This document shows, piece by piece, positions 22,146-29,743 of a DNA stretch of 33,175 nucleotides. The notes below the pieces were generated by a model, which ran no database searches, was not told where the DNA came from, and saw only the letters and a list, made by a program, of their open reading frames with translations. A program made the position numbers and the translations under genes. Each line of letters begins with the position of its first letter. Positions within the stretch are counted from its first letter, which is position 1. The DNA is from Firm-04 sp003446315 (GTDB taxonomy: Bacteria > Bacillota > Clostridia > Oscillospirales > Ruminococcaceae), in contig CAMNAB010000016.1 of NCBI GenBank assembly GCA_946530355.1, positions 1 to 33,175 on the forward strand, in the 5' to 3' direction.

Positions 22146-23684
22146 ATGGCAGAACAGCATAACCACAGATCCATGATATATGAAACTGCTTGTTTGAGTC
22201 TCTTTTCTGTTTGCTTGCAGGGCATGGGACTGTTATTCAATGTATTTTTATCGAATCGGCTCGGTACGGCATCCGTCGGCATTTTAACGCTGATTGGTTC
22301 TTTTTACAGTCTCGCTGCGGTACTGAGCGGCGGCAGCGGTTTTGTATCCGCAAGCAGATTTCTCTCCGAAGAGCTCGGATGCGGCGGCGATCCGCACAAA
22401 GTGTTCCGCTATACTATGCGGTTTTGCCTGCTGCTCAGCGGATCGGCTGCCTGTCTGCTCTGTATTTTTGCAGGATGGGTCGCAGAACGGATCGGGGCTG
22501 CCGGTATTACCGCAGAAACCGTCCGTTTATTGAGCATTTCGCTGCCTGCCGCCGCTGCCGCAGCTTGTCTGAAAGGGCGCTGCTATGCCTATCAGCGGGT
22601 CTATGCACCGGCTGCTGCGGAATGTCTGGAATTCCTCGTTCGTGCCGGAATTCTGGCGTTTTGCGCGGTTTTTCTCATCCCGCAGCAGAAAATGAGCCTG
22701 CTGACTGCTTTCGCATGGGCAATGACTGCCGGTCAGATCAGCACAGTGGTTTTGCTGCTCGCTGTCCGGATCCCGCCATGCAGACAAAATACCTCCTGTT
22801 CCGTTACATTTCCGGTTTTTTTGCGCATGATGCTCCCGATTATGGGCAATGCATGTCTGGTTGCTTTGCTGAGCAGTGCAAATGATGCGCTTGTTCCGCT
22901 GACGCTTCTGCAATACGGAAACAGCACAGAGGAAGCGCTTTCACAGTTCGGGGAATTTGAAGCAATGATTCTCCCGACACTCTATTTTCCTTCTGTGATG
23001 CAGTGCTGTATGGCAGGCTTGCTCGTTCCGGCACTTTCCAGAGCGCGTGCAACCGGCGATGATGACCAGATCCGTATGCTGACAGAACGTGTGCTGGAAC
23101 AAACGGCTGCATATGCGCTGTTTGTTGTGCTGATCCTGATGCAGTTCGGCGGACAAATCGGGATGCTGCTCGGCGGAGATGCCTTTACCGGAAAGATCCT
23201 CTGCTGCATGGCACCGGTCGTGCCGTTTATTTATCTGGAGATCATACTGGAAGGAATCCTGCGCGGACTTGGAAAGCAAAACTTTTCATCCGTCAATTAT
23301 CTGGCGGAATACATCGTTCGGATCTCTGTTTTGCTGATTTGTGTCCCGATGTTCGGGTTTTATGGCATCGCCGCTTCCTATCTGGCATGCAACATCAGCG
23401 GAAATGCTGTCAGACTGTGCATGGTGTTCCGTCTGACCGGTTTGAAACCCGTGTGGCGAAAGATTCTCGTGCGACCGCTTTTTGCATTGCTGTTCAGCAG
23501 TCAGATCACGTTTTTGATGATGTATTTGCTGCGAAAGCTGCCCGCTGCGCCGCTGGTTCTGATGGCTGTGCAGATCGCATTGTGCGGCGGCATCTATCTC
23601 CTGATTCTGCGTTTCCTGAACAGCGCATCCGGTATGCCGAACAAAACGATCCCGGCAGCAAAACGTGCAGGGATCCGGAGTTGA
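22146..23684 (+). CDS. Polysaccharide/lipid II flippase-like membrane protein (SpoVB/MurJ-type, MOP superfamily)
   Basis: 512 residues with about 12-14 hydrophobic segments, the normal layout of MOP-family lipid-linked oligosaccharide flippases. The first segment region, GLLFNVFLSNRLGTASVGILTLIGSFYSL, resembles SpoVB. Further typical parts are FPSVMQCCMAGLLVPALSRA and the late helix region YGIAASYLACNISGNAVRL. TTGAGGTGAGC gives the ribosome binding site. The last 25 residues are basic. The neighbouring PBP gene diverges from the shared 142-base gap, in which I see no convincing promoter for either gene. A role in peptidoglycan precursor export, perhaps during spore cortex formation, is inferred from family and context. 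Confidence 0.82.
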   Translation: MAEQHNHRSMIYETACLSLFSVCLQGMGLLFNVFLSNRLGTASVGILTLIGSFYSLAAVLSGGSGFVSASRFLSEELGCGGDPHKVFRYTMRFCLLLSGSAACLLCIFAGWVAERIGAAGITAETVRLLSISLPAAAAAACLKGRCYAYQRVYAPAAAECLEFLVRAGILAFCAVFLIPQQKMSLLTAFAWAMTAGQISTVVLLLAVRIPPCRQNTSCSVTFPVFLRMMLPIMGNACLVALLSSANDALVPLTLLQYGNSTEEALSQFGEFEAMILPTLYFPSVMQCCMAGLLVPALSRARATGDDDQIRMLTERVLEQTAAYALFVVLILMQFGGQIGMLLGGDAFTGKILCCMAPVVPFIYLEIILEGILRGLGKQNFSSVNYLAEYIVRISVLLICVPMFGFYGIAASYLACNISGNAVRLCMVFRLTGLKPVWRKILVRPLFALLFSSQITFLMMYLLRKLPAAPLVLMAVQIALCGGIYLLILRFLNSASGMPNKTIPAAKRAGIRS

Positions 23685-23702
23685 TCTGTATATTCATATA
23701 TG

Positions 23703-23749
23703 ATACGCCGCTGTGATACGATGCGCTATACCGTATCGCAGCGGCGTAT
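23703..23749. terminator. Strong hairpin between convergent genes, probable terminator
   Basis: ATACGCCGCTG (23703-23713) pairs with CAGCGGCGTAT (23739-23749), and an inner GATACG/CGTATC helix extends it. There is no long T-run on either side, so termination efficiency is uncertain. Confidence 0.6.
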
Positions 23750-23761
23750 GTTATTGAAAGA

Positions 23762-24529
23762 TTATGCCTGTCCGAGCAAACGCTGATAATATGTGTAATC
23801 TTCATCTTTGAACACATTGAAGATCACCTTGATATCATGGGTCTGCTGATATGCTTTGACTGTCCGGACAGCGATCTCTGCTGCTTTTTCCTGCGGGAAT
23901 CCGAATACGCCGGTTGAGATACAGCAAAATGCAATGCTCCCGATGCCGTTTTCCGCTGCTATGGCAAGGCAGCTTTTATATGCGCTTTCCAGCAGCCTGC
24001 AATGTGTTTCGGTCAATGCGCCTTCCACGATCGGGCCGACGGTATGGATCACATAATCGCAGGGAAGATTATAAGCCGGTGTGATCTTCGCCTGACCGGT
24101 CGGTTCTTCATGTCCCTGCTGCTTCATGATCTGATCGCATGTATAACGCAGACGAACACCGGCAAATGTATGAATACAGTTGTCAATACAGTTATGACAC
24201 GGCATCCAGCAGCCCGTCATGCCGGAATTGGCTGCGTTGACGATCGCACCGCATTTCAGCGTTGTGATGTCGCCCTGCCACAGATAGAGCCTGTCCGAAA
24301 CGGGTGTCAGATCGGCAATATCCGTAATGCCCTTACGCTCCGTCATGGCAGTGAGAAATGCATCTTCTTCCTGTAAAAAACGTGCATCTGCCTGCTTCGC
24401 CTGCCGAATATTGACAAGACTCCTGTAAAGCCGGAACTGATCCTGTTCATTTTCGGGGATCTCGATCCGGTTCAGGTCATCCCGTTCCGAAAGCAGATAA
24501 TCTATCAGGAATTTAAGTCTGTTCATCAT
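23762..24529 (-). CDS. Zinc-containing macrodomain protein-ADP-ribosyl hydrolase
   Basis: 255 residues. A helical N-terminal region of about 75 residues precedes the macrodomain, as in the Zn-macro subfamily of Staphylococcus and Streptococcus. Key parts: LWQGDITTLKCGAIVNAANSGM (the Asp and NAAN ribose site), MPCHNCIDNCIH (107-120, zinc and catalytic Cys/His residues of this subclass), VIHTVGPIV and FCCISTGVFGFP, the diphosphate loop. Such enzymes remove ADP-ribose from proteins. AGGAAGGTG precedes the start. It begins 9 bases after the DUF1848 gene. Known family members sit with SirTM and lipoate genes; here the partner is DUF1848 instead. Confidence 0.9.
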   Translation of the reverse strand: MMNRLKFLIDYLLSERDDLNRIEIPENEQDQFRLYRSLVNIRQAKQADARFLQEEDAFLTAMTERKGITDIADLTPVSDRLYLWQGDITTLKCGAIVNAANSGMTGCWMPCHNCIDNCIHTFAGVRLRYTCDQIMKQQGHEEPTGQAKITPAYNLPCDYVIHTVGPIVEGALTETHCRLLESAYKSCLAIAAENGIGSIAFCCISTGVFGFPQEKAAEIAVRTVKAYQQTHDIKVIFNVFKDEDYTYYQRLLGQA

Positions 24530-24538
24530 TTCACCTTC

Positions 24539-25465
24539 CTAAAACAATGTAAGCTGCCGGTCGATCCAGCTCGTCTGATTGGCAGAATGGATTACTTCGC
24601 CGTCCTGCAAGCTGCCCACAAGAAACGGCGATTCCGGATCGTGCAGGCGCATATTTCGTTCAACATTGCTGTGATTATAATTCGCATAGCAGTATCTGCA
24701 AAAATGCCCGCAGGTATCATAAGCGCCGATATCTGAACCAAGAATGCAGGCACATTCTGTTCTTTGTGATTTCTGCTTCGGGATCTGCAGGCGGCTGCCG
24801 ATCGCGTGCTCAAAGGTTTGCTGCGTCATACAGCCGTTGCAGTCTACGCCGTATGGTGCGAGTTCGCTGCCCTCGCCGCATGCTTTGATCGTGATATTGT
24901 ACCGTCTGCCGATCTCTGCAAATGCCTTGCCGATCGTGATGCGCTCCTGCGGTGTGACGGTTCTTGCCTGCGGAAAGTTTCGCTGCACTTTCTCATACAG
25001 ATCAATAAAGCTGATGACACAGACCTTCGTGTATCCGGAGAGCGTTTGGCACATTTGCGCAAAATCATGCAGATGCCGTGTCAGTGTATAAGTGCCGTCC
25101 AGAAAGATCGGGTCATAACGCCAGCCGACACAGTCGATCCCGACTGATTTGGAAAGCGTGATAAAATCCTGCATGACGGTTTCTTTCGGCGGGACATGCG
25201 GTTCGATCTCTTTGCCGTAAGGCGTGATCGTAACAAACCAATACTGATGATATTGCCGCAGCGCTTCAAGATGCATCAGCATCGGGTGCGGATTCTTCGT
25301 GCAAAATGCGATGCAGTCTACAACATCAGGATTCAGTTCATAACGTGTGATCCAATCAGGGCGGTAAGGATTGCGCACCAGCACAAAGCCTGCACGCAGC
25401 CGGTTCAGAAACCATTTGGCATAAAAAGCCGGAATATCTGTGCGCATTCCGGTATTGATAATCAT
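24539..25465 (-). CDS. DUF1848 family iron-sulfur protein
   Basis: 308 residues. It opens MIINTGMRTDIPAFYAKWFLNRL, followed by RNPYRPDWITRYELNPDVVDCIAFCTKNP and YWFVTITPYGKEIEPHVP, which are typical of DUF1848. GWRYDPIFLDGTYT and YGVDCNGCMTQ come later. Near the C-terminus, CGHFCRYC (Cys252, 256, 259) is a CX3CX2C motif like that of radical SAM enzymes but at the wrong end of the protein, with further cysteines at about 210-245. An Fe-S cluster is therefore likely; the fold resembles TIM-barrel radical enzymes such as spore photoproduct lyase, as far as I recall. The reaction is unknown. AAAGGAGGG sets the start. First gene of an operon with the macrodomain hydrolase. Confidence 0.82.
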   Translation of the reverse strand: MIINTGMRTDIPAFYAKWFLNRLRAGFVLVRNPYRPDWITRYELNPDVVDCIAFCTKNPHPMLMHLEALRQYHQYWFVTITPYGKEIEPHVPPKETVMQDFITLSKSVGIDCVGWRYDPIFLDGTYTLTRHLHDFAQMCQTLSGYTKVCVISFIDLYEKVQRNFPQARTVTPQERITIGKAFAEIGRRYNITIKACGEGSELAPYGVDCNGCMTQQTFEHAIGSRLQIPKQKSQRTECACILGSDIGAYDTCGHFCRYCYANYNHSNVERNMRLHDPESPFLVGSLQDGEVIHSANQTSWIDRQLTLF

Positions 25466-25488
25466 GGCAGTGCCCTCCTTTCTGTTCC

Positions 25489-25517
25489 ATTATAACAGAT
25501 TTTTCTGAAATACACAA
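25489..25517 (-). promoter_or_regulatory. SigA-type promoter of the DUF1848-macrodomain operon
   Basis: Minus strand TTGTGT (25512-25517), 17 bases, TATAAT (25489-25494). No GAAC-N4-GTTC box overlaps it. Confidence 0.65.
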
Positions 25518-25587
25518 GCTGTTTCATGCATAAAACGGATCACAAAGCGGAAGCACACCGGAAATAACCGGAAATTGCAAAAAGCGC

Positions 25588-25616
25588 TTGACTTTTTTTC
25601 GATTGTCTGCTATAAT
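25588..25616 (+). promoter_or_regulatory. SigA-type promoter of the Y-family polymerase operon
   Basis: TTGACT (25588-25593), a T-rich 17-base spacer, TATAAT (25611-25616). Confidence 0.85.
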
Positions 25617-25624
25617 ATAGAAAA

Positions 25625-25636
25625 GAACATTCGTTC
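25625..25636 (+). promoter_or_regulatory. LexA (SOS) operator
   Basis: GAACATTCGTTC matches the GAAC-N4-GTTC core of the Gram-positive SOS box. It lies 8 bases downstream of the -10 element, over the expected transcription start, where bound LexA would block initiation. The flanks are A and T rather than the usual C and G. Confidence 0.8.
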
Positions 25637-25677
25637 TTTTGTGAAAGATAAGGCATCTTTTTGAAAGGGGTGGCACG

Positions 25678-27159
25678 ATGCGGCAGTATATTTGTATTGA
25701 TCTGAAAAGTTATTACGCTTCCGTGGAATGCGTTGCGCGCGGCATGAATCCGCTGAATACCAATCTTGTCGTTGCGGATCTCAGCCGCACGGAAAAAACG
25801 ATCTGCCTTGCGGTTTCACCAAGTCTGAAAGCCGGCATCGGGATTCCGGGCAGACCTCGCCTCTTTGAAGTGATCCGGATGGCTGCACAGGCAAATGAAC
25901 TGCGGAGAAGGCGTGCGCCCGGTCAGCAGTTTTCCGGGAAATCCTGCTTTGCGGATGAACTCGCAGCACATCCGGAATATCAGCTTGATTATATCGTGGC
26001 GGTTCCCAGGATGCGAAAATATATGGAAGTCAGCACGCAGATCTATCAGATCTATTTGAAATATATTGCGCCGGAAGATATTCATGTGTATTCCGTCGAT
26101 GAGGTGTTTATGGATGTCACGGATTATCTGAAGACTTATCGCTGCACCGCACACGATCTCGCAATGCGGATGGTGCGGGATGTCCTGCAACAGACCGGCA
26201 TCACTGCGACTGCCGGGATCGGAAGCAATTTGTATCTTGCCAAGGTCGCAATGGATATTGTAGCGAAAAAAATGCCGCCCGATCAGGATGGGGTGCGCAT
26301 CGCAGAACTTGACGAAATGGCATACAGACAGCAGCTTTGGGGGCATCAGCCGATCACGGATTTTTGGCGCATCGGCAGCGGAACTGCAAGACGACTGGAA
26401 AAAGAACATATCTATACAATGGGGGATCTGGCGCGGTTTTCGGAATTCGGTGAGGATCGGCTGTTTCAGATCTTCGGAGTCCATGCGGAATTGCTCATTG
26501 ACCATGCATGGGGCTATGAACCGTGCAGGATGTCTGCTATCAAACAGTATCAGCCGCAAAAACACAGTCTGTCACAGGGGCAGGTGCTGTCTGCTCCTTA
26601 TGGATTCGGGAAAGCACGGCTGATCTGTATGGAAATGATCGACCAGCTTGTGCTGGAACTTGTCCGGAAACAACTTGTCACAGATACGGTGGAAGTCCTG
26701 ATCGGGTACGATCATACAGGCATTCCGGCGGATTATCACGGTCAGCTCGTGCAAAACCATTACGGGAAAAAAGTGCCGAAATCTGCACATGGGCTGCTGC
26801 ATCTGGATGGGTATACTTCATCTTCCAGAATCATTTCGGCAGCGGCAGTCCGGATCTTTGAAAGAGAAGCAAATCCGGCATTATTGGTGCGGCGGCTGAA
26901 TGTCGTTGCACATCATGTCATTCCGGAACAGCTTGCCGAAACGCGCCCGCTGCAATTCGGTCTGTTTGATGATACGGAAGCACTCATGCGCAGACAGGAA
27001 CAGGAAGCACATATGCGCAAAAAAGAACGCCGCTTACAGGAAGCCGTTTTGATGCTCAAAGAAAAATATGGGAAAAATGCCGTTCTGCGCGGAATGAATT
27101 TTCTGGACGGCGCAACTGCACGGGAACGGAATGCACAGGTCGGCGGACATAAAGCGTAA
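25678..27159 (+). CDS. Y-family DNA polymerase (UvrX/UmuC-like)
   Basis: 493 residues. Error-prone translesion polymerase. The first metal-site Asp is in YICIDLKSYYASVECVARG (Asp8), and the second acidic pair is in HVYSVDEVFMDVTDYL. TAGIGSNLYLAKVAMDIVAKK is the palm/thumb helix-hairpin region and FWRIGSGTARRLE follows. The little finger domain ends at about 420, and the remaining 70 residues are a charged, probably flexible tail. The second half of the fingers contains RPRLFEVI, as in UvrX/YqjW of Bacillus. AAAGGGGTGG precedes the start. It is SOS controlled, and the YolD-like partner follows after 24 bases, the usual pairing for UvrX. Confidence 0.92.
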   Translation: MRQYICIDLKSYYASVECVARGMNPLNTNLVVADLSRTEKTICLAVSPSLKAGIGIPGRPRLFEVIRMAAQANELRRRRAPGQQFSGKSCFADELAAHPEYQLDYIVAVPRMRKYMEVSTQIYQIYLKYIAPEDIHVYSVDEVFMDVTDYLKTYRCTAHDLAMRMVRDVLQQTGITATAGIGSNLYLAKVAMDIVAKKMPPDQDGVRIAELDEMAYRQQLWGHQPITDFWRIGSGTARRLEKEHIYTMGDLARFSEFGEDRLFQIFGVHAELLIDHAWGYEPCRMSAIKQYQPQKHSLSQGQVLSAPYGFGKARLICMEMIDQLVLELVRKQLVTDTVEVLIGYDHTGIPADYHGQLVQNHYGKKVPKSAHGLLHLDGYTSSSRIISAAAVRIFEREANPALLVRRLNVVAHHVIPEQLAETRPLQFGLFDDTEALMRRQEQEAHMRKKERRLQEAVLMLKEKYGKNAVLRGMNFLDGATARERNAQVGGHKA

Positions 27160-27183
27160 GGGCGCTTGGAGAGGGGAGTATAT

Positions 27184-27588
27184 ATGAATGATTATTCTGA
27201 TGTCATGCTGCATCCGCGGTATTGCTTGCAGCATCATGCGGCTATGTCCGAAACCAGCCGCGCTGCACAGTTTTCTGCTTTCGCTGCGCTGGCTGGTTTT
27301 GATGAGGATATTGATGAAACAGCACGCCTGACGGATCCGTTCACTGCACGCGCTGATGACGATATTGCGGCATTGGATGCGGCGTTTCAGAAATTGCTGC
27401 AAAAAGCATCTGAACGTCCCAAAGTCACAATTCTCTATTTTCTGCCGGATGCACATAAGGAAGGCGGGGCGTATCTGACCTATACAGGACGGTTCCGGCA
27501 TTATGATGCTGCATCCGGCAAACTGTATTTTACCGATCAGACTGTGATTTTTTGGCAAAATATTGTGCATATTATGTTTTTATTATAA
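27184..27588 (+). CDS. YolD-like protein
   Basis: 134 residues. MSETSRAAQFSAFAALAGFDEDIDETARLT is the typical N-terminal motif of YolD-like proteins, which are nearly always next to UvrX-type polymerases and are thought to act as their partners. The C-terminal half is a small beta domain (KVTILYFLPDAHKEGGAYLTYTGRFRHYD, GKLYFTDQTVIFWQNIVHI) resembling the YolD/Sm-like fold. GAGAGGGGAG sets the start at 27184. It is co-transcribed with the polymerase under the SOS box. Confidence 0.88.
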   Translation: MNDYSDVMLHPRYCLQHHAAMSETSRAAQFSAFAALAGFDEDIDETARLTDPFTARADDDIAALDAAFQKLLQKASERPKVTILYFLPDAHKEGGAYLTYTGRFRHYDAASGKLYFTDQTVIFWQNIVHIMFLL

Positions 27589-27637
27589 ATATCAGACAGC
27601 AAATCACAGCAAAACGTATAAAAGATATAAAACGCAC

Positions 27638-27666
27638 TTGATTTTTTTGGAACACTGTGATATAAT
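27638..27666 (+). promoter_or_regulatory. SigA-type promoter of the second expansin operon
   Basis: TTGATT (27638-27643), 17-base spacer beginning with T5, TATAAT (27661-27666), giving a leader of about 85 bases. Confidence 0.75.
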
Positions 27667-27759
27667 AAATCATATAGCAATCGGATGAGGGGGTGTGCTG
27701 CAAAGATCGGTGTATGCTGCCACAAGTTGTTGAATGAATAGACGGAAAGGAAGATTGAT

Positions 27760-29373
27760 ATGCAGAAACTGAACACCATTTCCAAAAGAATGACAGCGGC
27801 TGCTGTTGCCGGCATGACGGCTGCACTATGCCTGAGTGCGCAGGCTCTTGCAGACAGCAATGATGTGTCACTGAACATGTCGATGTATGCCGGCGGTTCC
27901 CGGATCGGTATGGAATTCACGGTCAGCGGTGCCGGAAATATCGGAGATTATGCGGTTTATCTGGATGACACCGAACTGGAGCCGACAAGTGCCGGTACAT
28001 TTGTTGCAGATGAAAATGCAATGAACATGACCAAAGTGCATACGGTATCTGTGGTGAAAGACGGTACAGAAGTGAAAAATGCAGAGATTTCCGTTCGCAG
28101 TTATTTGCAGGAGATCCTGAACACAGACAGTTATTCCGATTATCACGCACTTGCAAAGGCGATTCTGATGTACGGCGGCGCGGCGCAGGAATACTTCAAT
28201 GCGGACACGGATCATCTCGCAAGCGCCGGCATCACCGGTGCGGATTATGCGGATGTTTCTGTGAATGCAACTGCCTTTGATAAAGAAGCATTCAATGCAA
28301 TGCTCGCAGATGCGCCCGTCAGCTATTACGGCATGAACCTCTCGCTGCTGTCGGAAACAACATTCCGCCTGTTTTTCCGGCTGAATACGGATACGGAAAT
28401 GGCTGATGCGATAGACTATCTGGATGATTTTACCTTTGGAAATTCTTCCCCGACGATCAAGGAAAACGGTTCCAATTATGTCGAGGTCTATACACAGGTT
28501 CCCGCTTCCAAGCTCTCCGATACCTATACCTTCACAAACCAGTCCGTTTCGGCTGATTTCAGCCCGGAACAGTATATTGCAGCCGCTATCGCTTCGGATC
28601 AGACTGCGCTCAGCAATGTGTGTAAAGCGCTTTATGCCTATGGTGAAGCAGTAAATGCGGTCGGAACAGGCACACAGCCGGTATCCAATGAAAAATGGGA
28701 ATCGGATACCGTACACTCCGGCAGACTGACATTCTATGACTATGAGAAGGGATGCGCTAATCTGGATGACTATATCGCTGACAATGAACTGTATATTGCT
28801 GCGCTCACAAATGATGATGCCAATGAATATGAAAAATATATCGGCGGATGCATCGAAGTGACATACCGCGATAAATCCGTTTATGCGATCGTCGGCGATA
28901 TTATGCCGGTGAACGATCCGCAGAATCAGGGCAGACAGGCTGGTGACGTGGATCTGAACAGAGCTGCAAGCGCTGCACTGGGTTTGCAGCCGAATGACGG
29001 TGATCTGGATATCACATGGCGTATCGTCCCGCTTCCGACTGCTGACGATCAGCCCATCAGCTATATCGCAAAAGAAGGCACTTCCATCTATTGGGGCTGC
29101 ATTCAGGTGCGGAATACAACATACCCGGTTGCCAAACTGGAATTCACAACCGGTGACGGGAACTATACCGAACTGGACAAAAAACGTGACGGTGACGGCT
29201 ATTTTATCAATTATTACGTCCCGCCGACCGAAGCGTTCGGTGCAGAGCAGGTAACATTCCGGATCACGGATATCTACGGACAGACTGTGATAGATGAAAA
29301 TGTGCAGATCCCGGCAAGCAGAGTTTCGTCTGATACACCGATCAGCGGAAGCGGCGTTCAACTGCCGAAATAA
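27760..29373 (+). CDS. Secreted multi-domain protein with C-terminal expansin, no dockerin
   Basis: 537 residues. Signal peptide about 1-31 (AAAVAGMTAALCLSAQALA). Residues about 33-305 form an N-terminal region without a name I can give: a beta domain (VSLNMSMYAGGSRIGMEF), then helices (YHALAKAILMYGGAAQEYFN) and a second beta/helix part ending NVCKALYAYGEAVNAVG. This architecture recurs in surface proteins of Ruminococcus-type bacteria, as I recall. Residues 321-537 are an expansin: GRLTFYDYEKGC, VGDIMPVNDP with Asp380 at the EXLX1 key position, LDITWRIVPLP and YWGCIQVRNTTYPVAKLEF. The C-terminal domain shares FRITDIYGQTVIDEN with the expansin at 9285-10163. GGAAAGGAAG precedes the start. Confidence 0.85.
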   Translation: MQKLNTISKRMTAAAVAGMTAALCLSAQALADSNDVSLNMSMYAGGSRIGMEFTVSGAGNIGDYAVYLDDTELEPTSAGTFVADENAMNMTKVHTVSVVKDGTEVKNAEISVRSYLQEILNTDSYSDYHALAKAILMYGGAAQEYFNADTDHLASAGITGADYADVSVNATAFDKEAFNAMLADAPVSYYGMNLSLLSETTFRLFFRLNTDTEMADAIDYLDDFTFGNSSPTIKENGSNYVEVYTQVPASKLSDTYTFTNQSVSADFSPEQYIAAAIASDQTALSNVCKALYAYGEAVNAVGTGTQPVSNEKWESDTVHSGRLTFYDYEKGCANLDDYIADNELYIAALTNDDANEYEKYIGGCIEVTYRDKSVYAIVGDIMPVNDPQNQGRQAGDVDLNRAASAALGLQPNDGDLDITWRIVPLPTADDQPISYIAKEGTSIYWGCIQVRNTTYPVAKLEFTTGDGNYTELDKKRDGDGYFINYYVPPTEAFGAEQVTFRITDIYGQTVIDENVQIPASRVSSDTPISGSGVQLPK

Positions 29374-29397
29374 TTTTTGACGAAAAGGAGAATCATA

Positions 29398-29511
29398 ATG
29401 GAAACTCGTTATATCAGCCCGGAATTGGAGATCATTGTGTTCGAAACAGAAGATGTCATCACAACTTCCGATCCGACCAAAAACAATGACACTGATACGG
29501 AAATTCTGTAA
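29398..29511 (+). CDS. 37-residue acidic peptide of the YxSPELE...TEDVITTS type
   Basis: A short gene 24 bases after the expansin stop, with a strong ribosome binding site (AAAGGAG at 29384-29390, seven bases before the ATG) and a terminator right behind it. The peptide starts METRYISPELEIIVFETEDV, continues ITTSDPTKN and ends acidic (DTDTEIL). I recall similar short ORFs with a SPELE...EDVI core in many Clostridia, annotated as hypothetical. No signal peptide, cysteine or membrane segment is present. The function is unknown; a precursor peptide or small regulatory protein is possible. Confidence 0.75.
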   Translation: METRYISPELEIIVFETEDVITTSDPTKNNDTDTEIL

Positions 29512-29525
29512 TAAACACGACCGGC

Positions 29526-29565
29526 ACGACCGCATTCCACTCTGATGGGATGCGGTCGTTTTTTA
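29526..29565 (+). terminator. Intrinsic terminator after the expansin/peptide operon
   Basis: ACGACCGCATTCCA (29526-29539) pairs with TGGGATGCGGTCGT (29546-29559, one G-U pair) over a six-base loop, followed by T6. Confidence 0.85.
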
Positions 29566-29647
29566 TGAAGAAGTATCAGAAATAAACGGAAAATCGTTTG
29601 GTCTGTCCAAATCTCAGAACCGGTTACCGGCAGACAGGGTTCTGTGC

Positions 29648-29676
29648 TTGACTTTTTTTTCATTCAGTATTATAAT
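29648..29676 (+). promoter_or_regulatory. SigA-type promoter of sufCB
   Basis: TTGACT (29648-29653), a 17-base spacer opening with T7, TATAAT (29671-29676). The leader is about 60 bases; no Fe-S regulator site is obvious by eye. Confidence 0.8.
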
Positions 29677-29743
29677 ATGTATATTGGGGAAAATAGCCCT
29701 GTTAGATTCTTCGCATTTTTCGAATGAAAGGGAAGTAACTGCT

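Noticed and set aside
27868..29535. 555-codon open frame on the minus strand
   Set aside because: It mirrors the expansin gene on the plus strand, which has a signal peptide, family motifs, promoter and ribosome binding site; the reverse frame has none of these and a Cys/Ile/Arg-rich, patternless translation.
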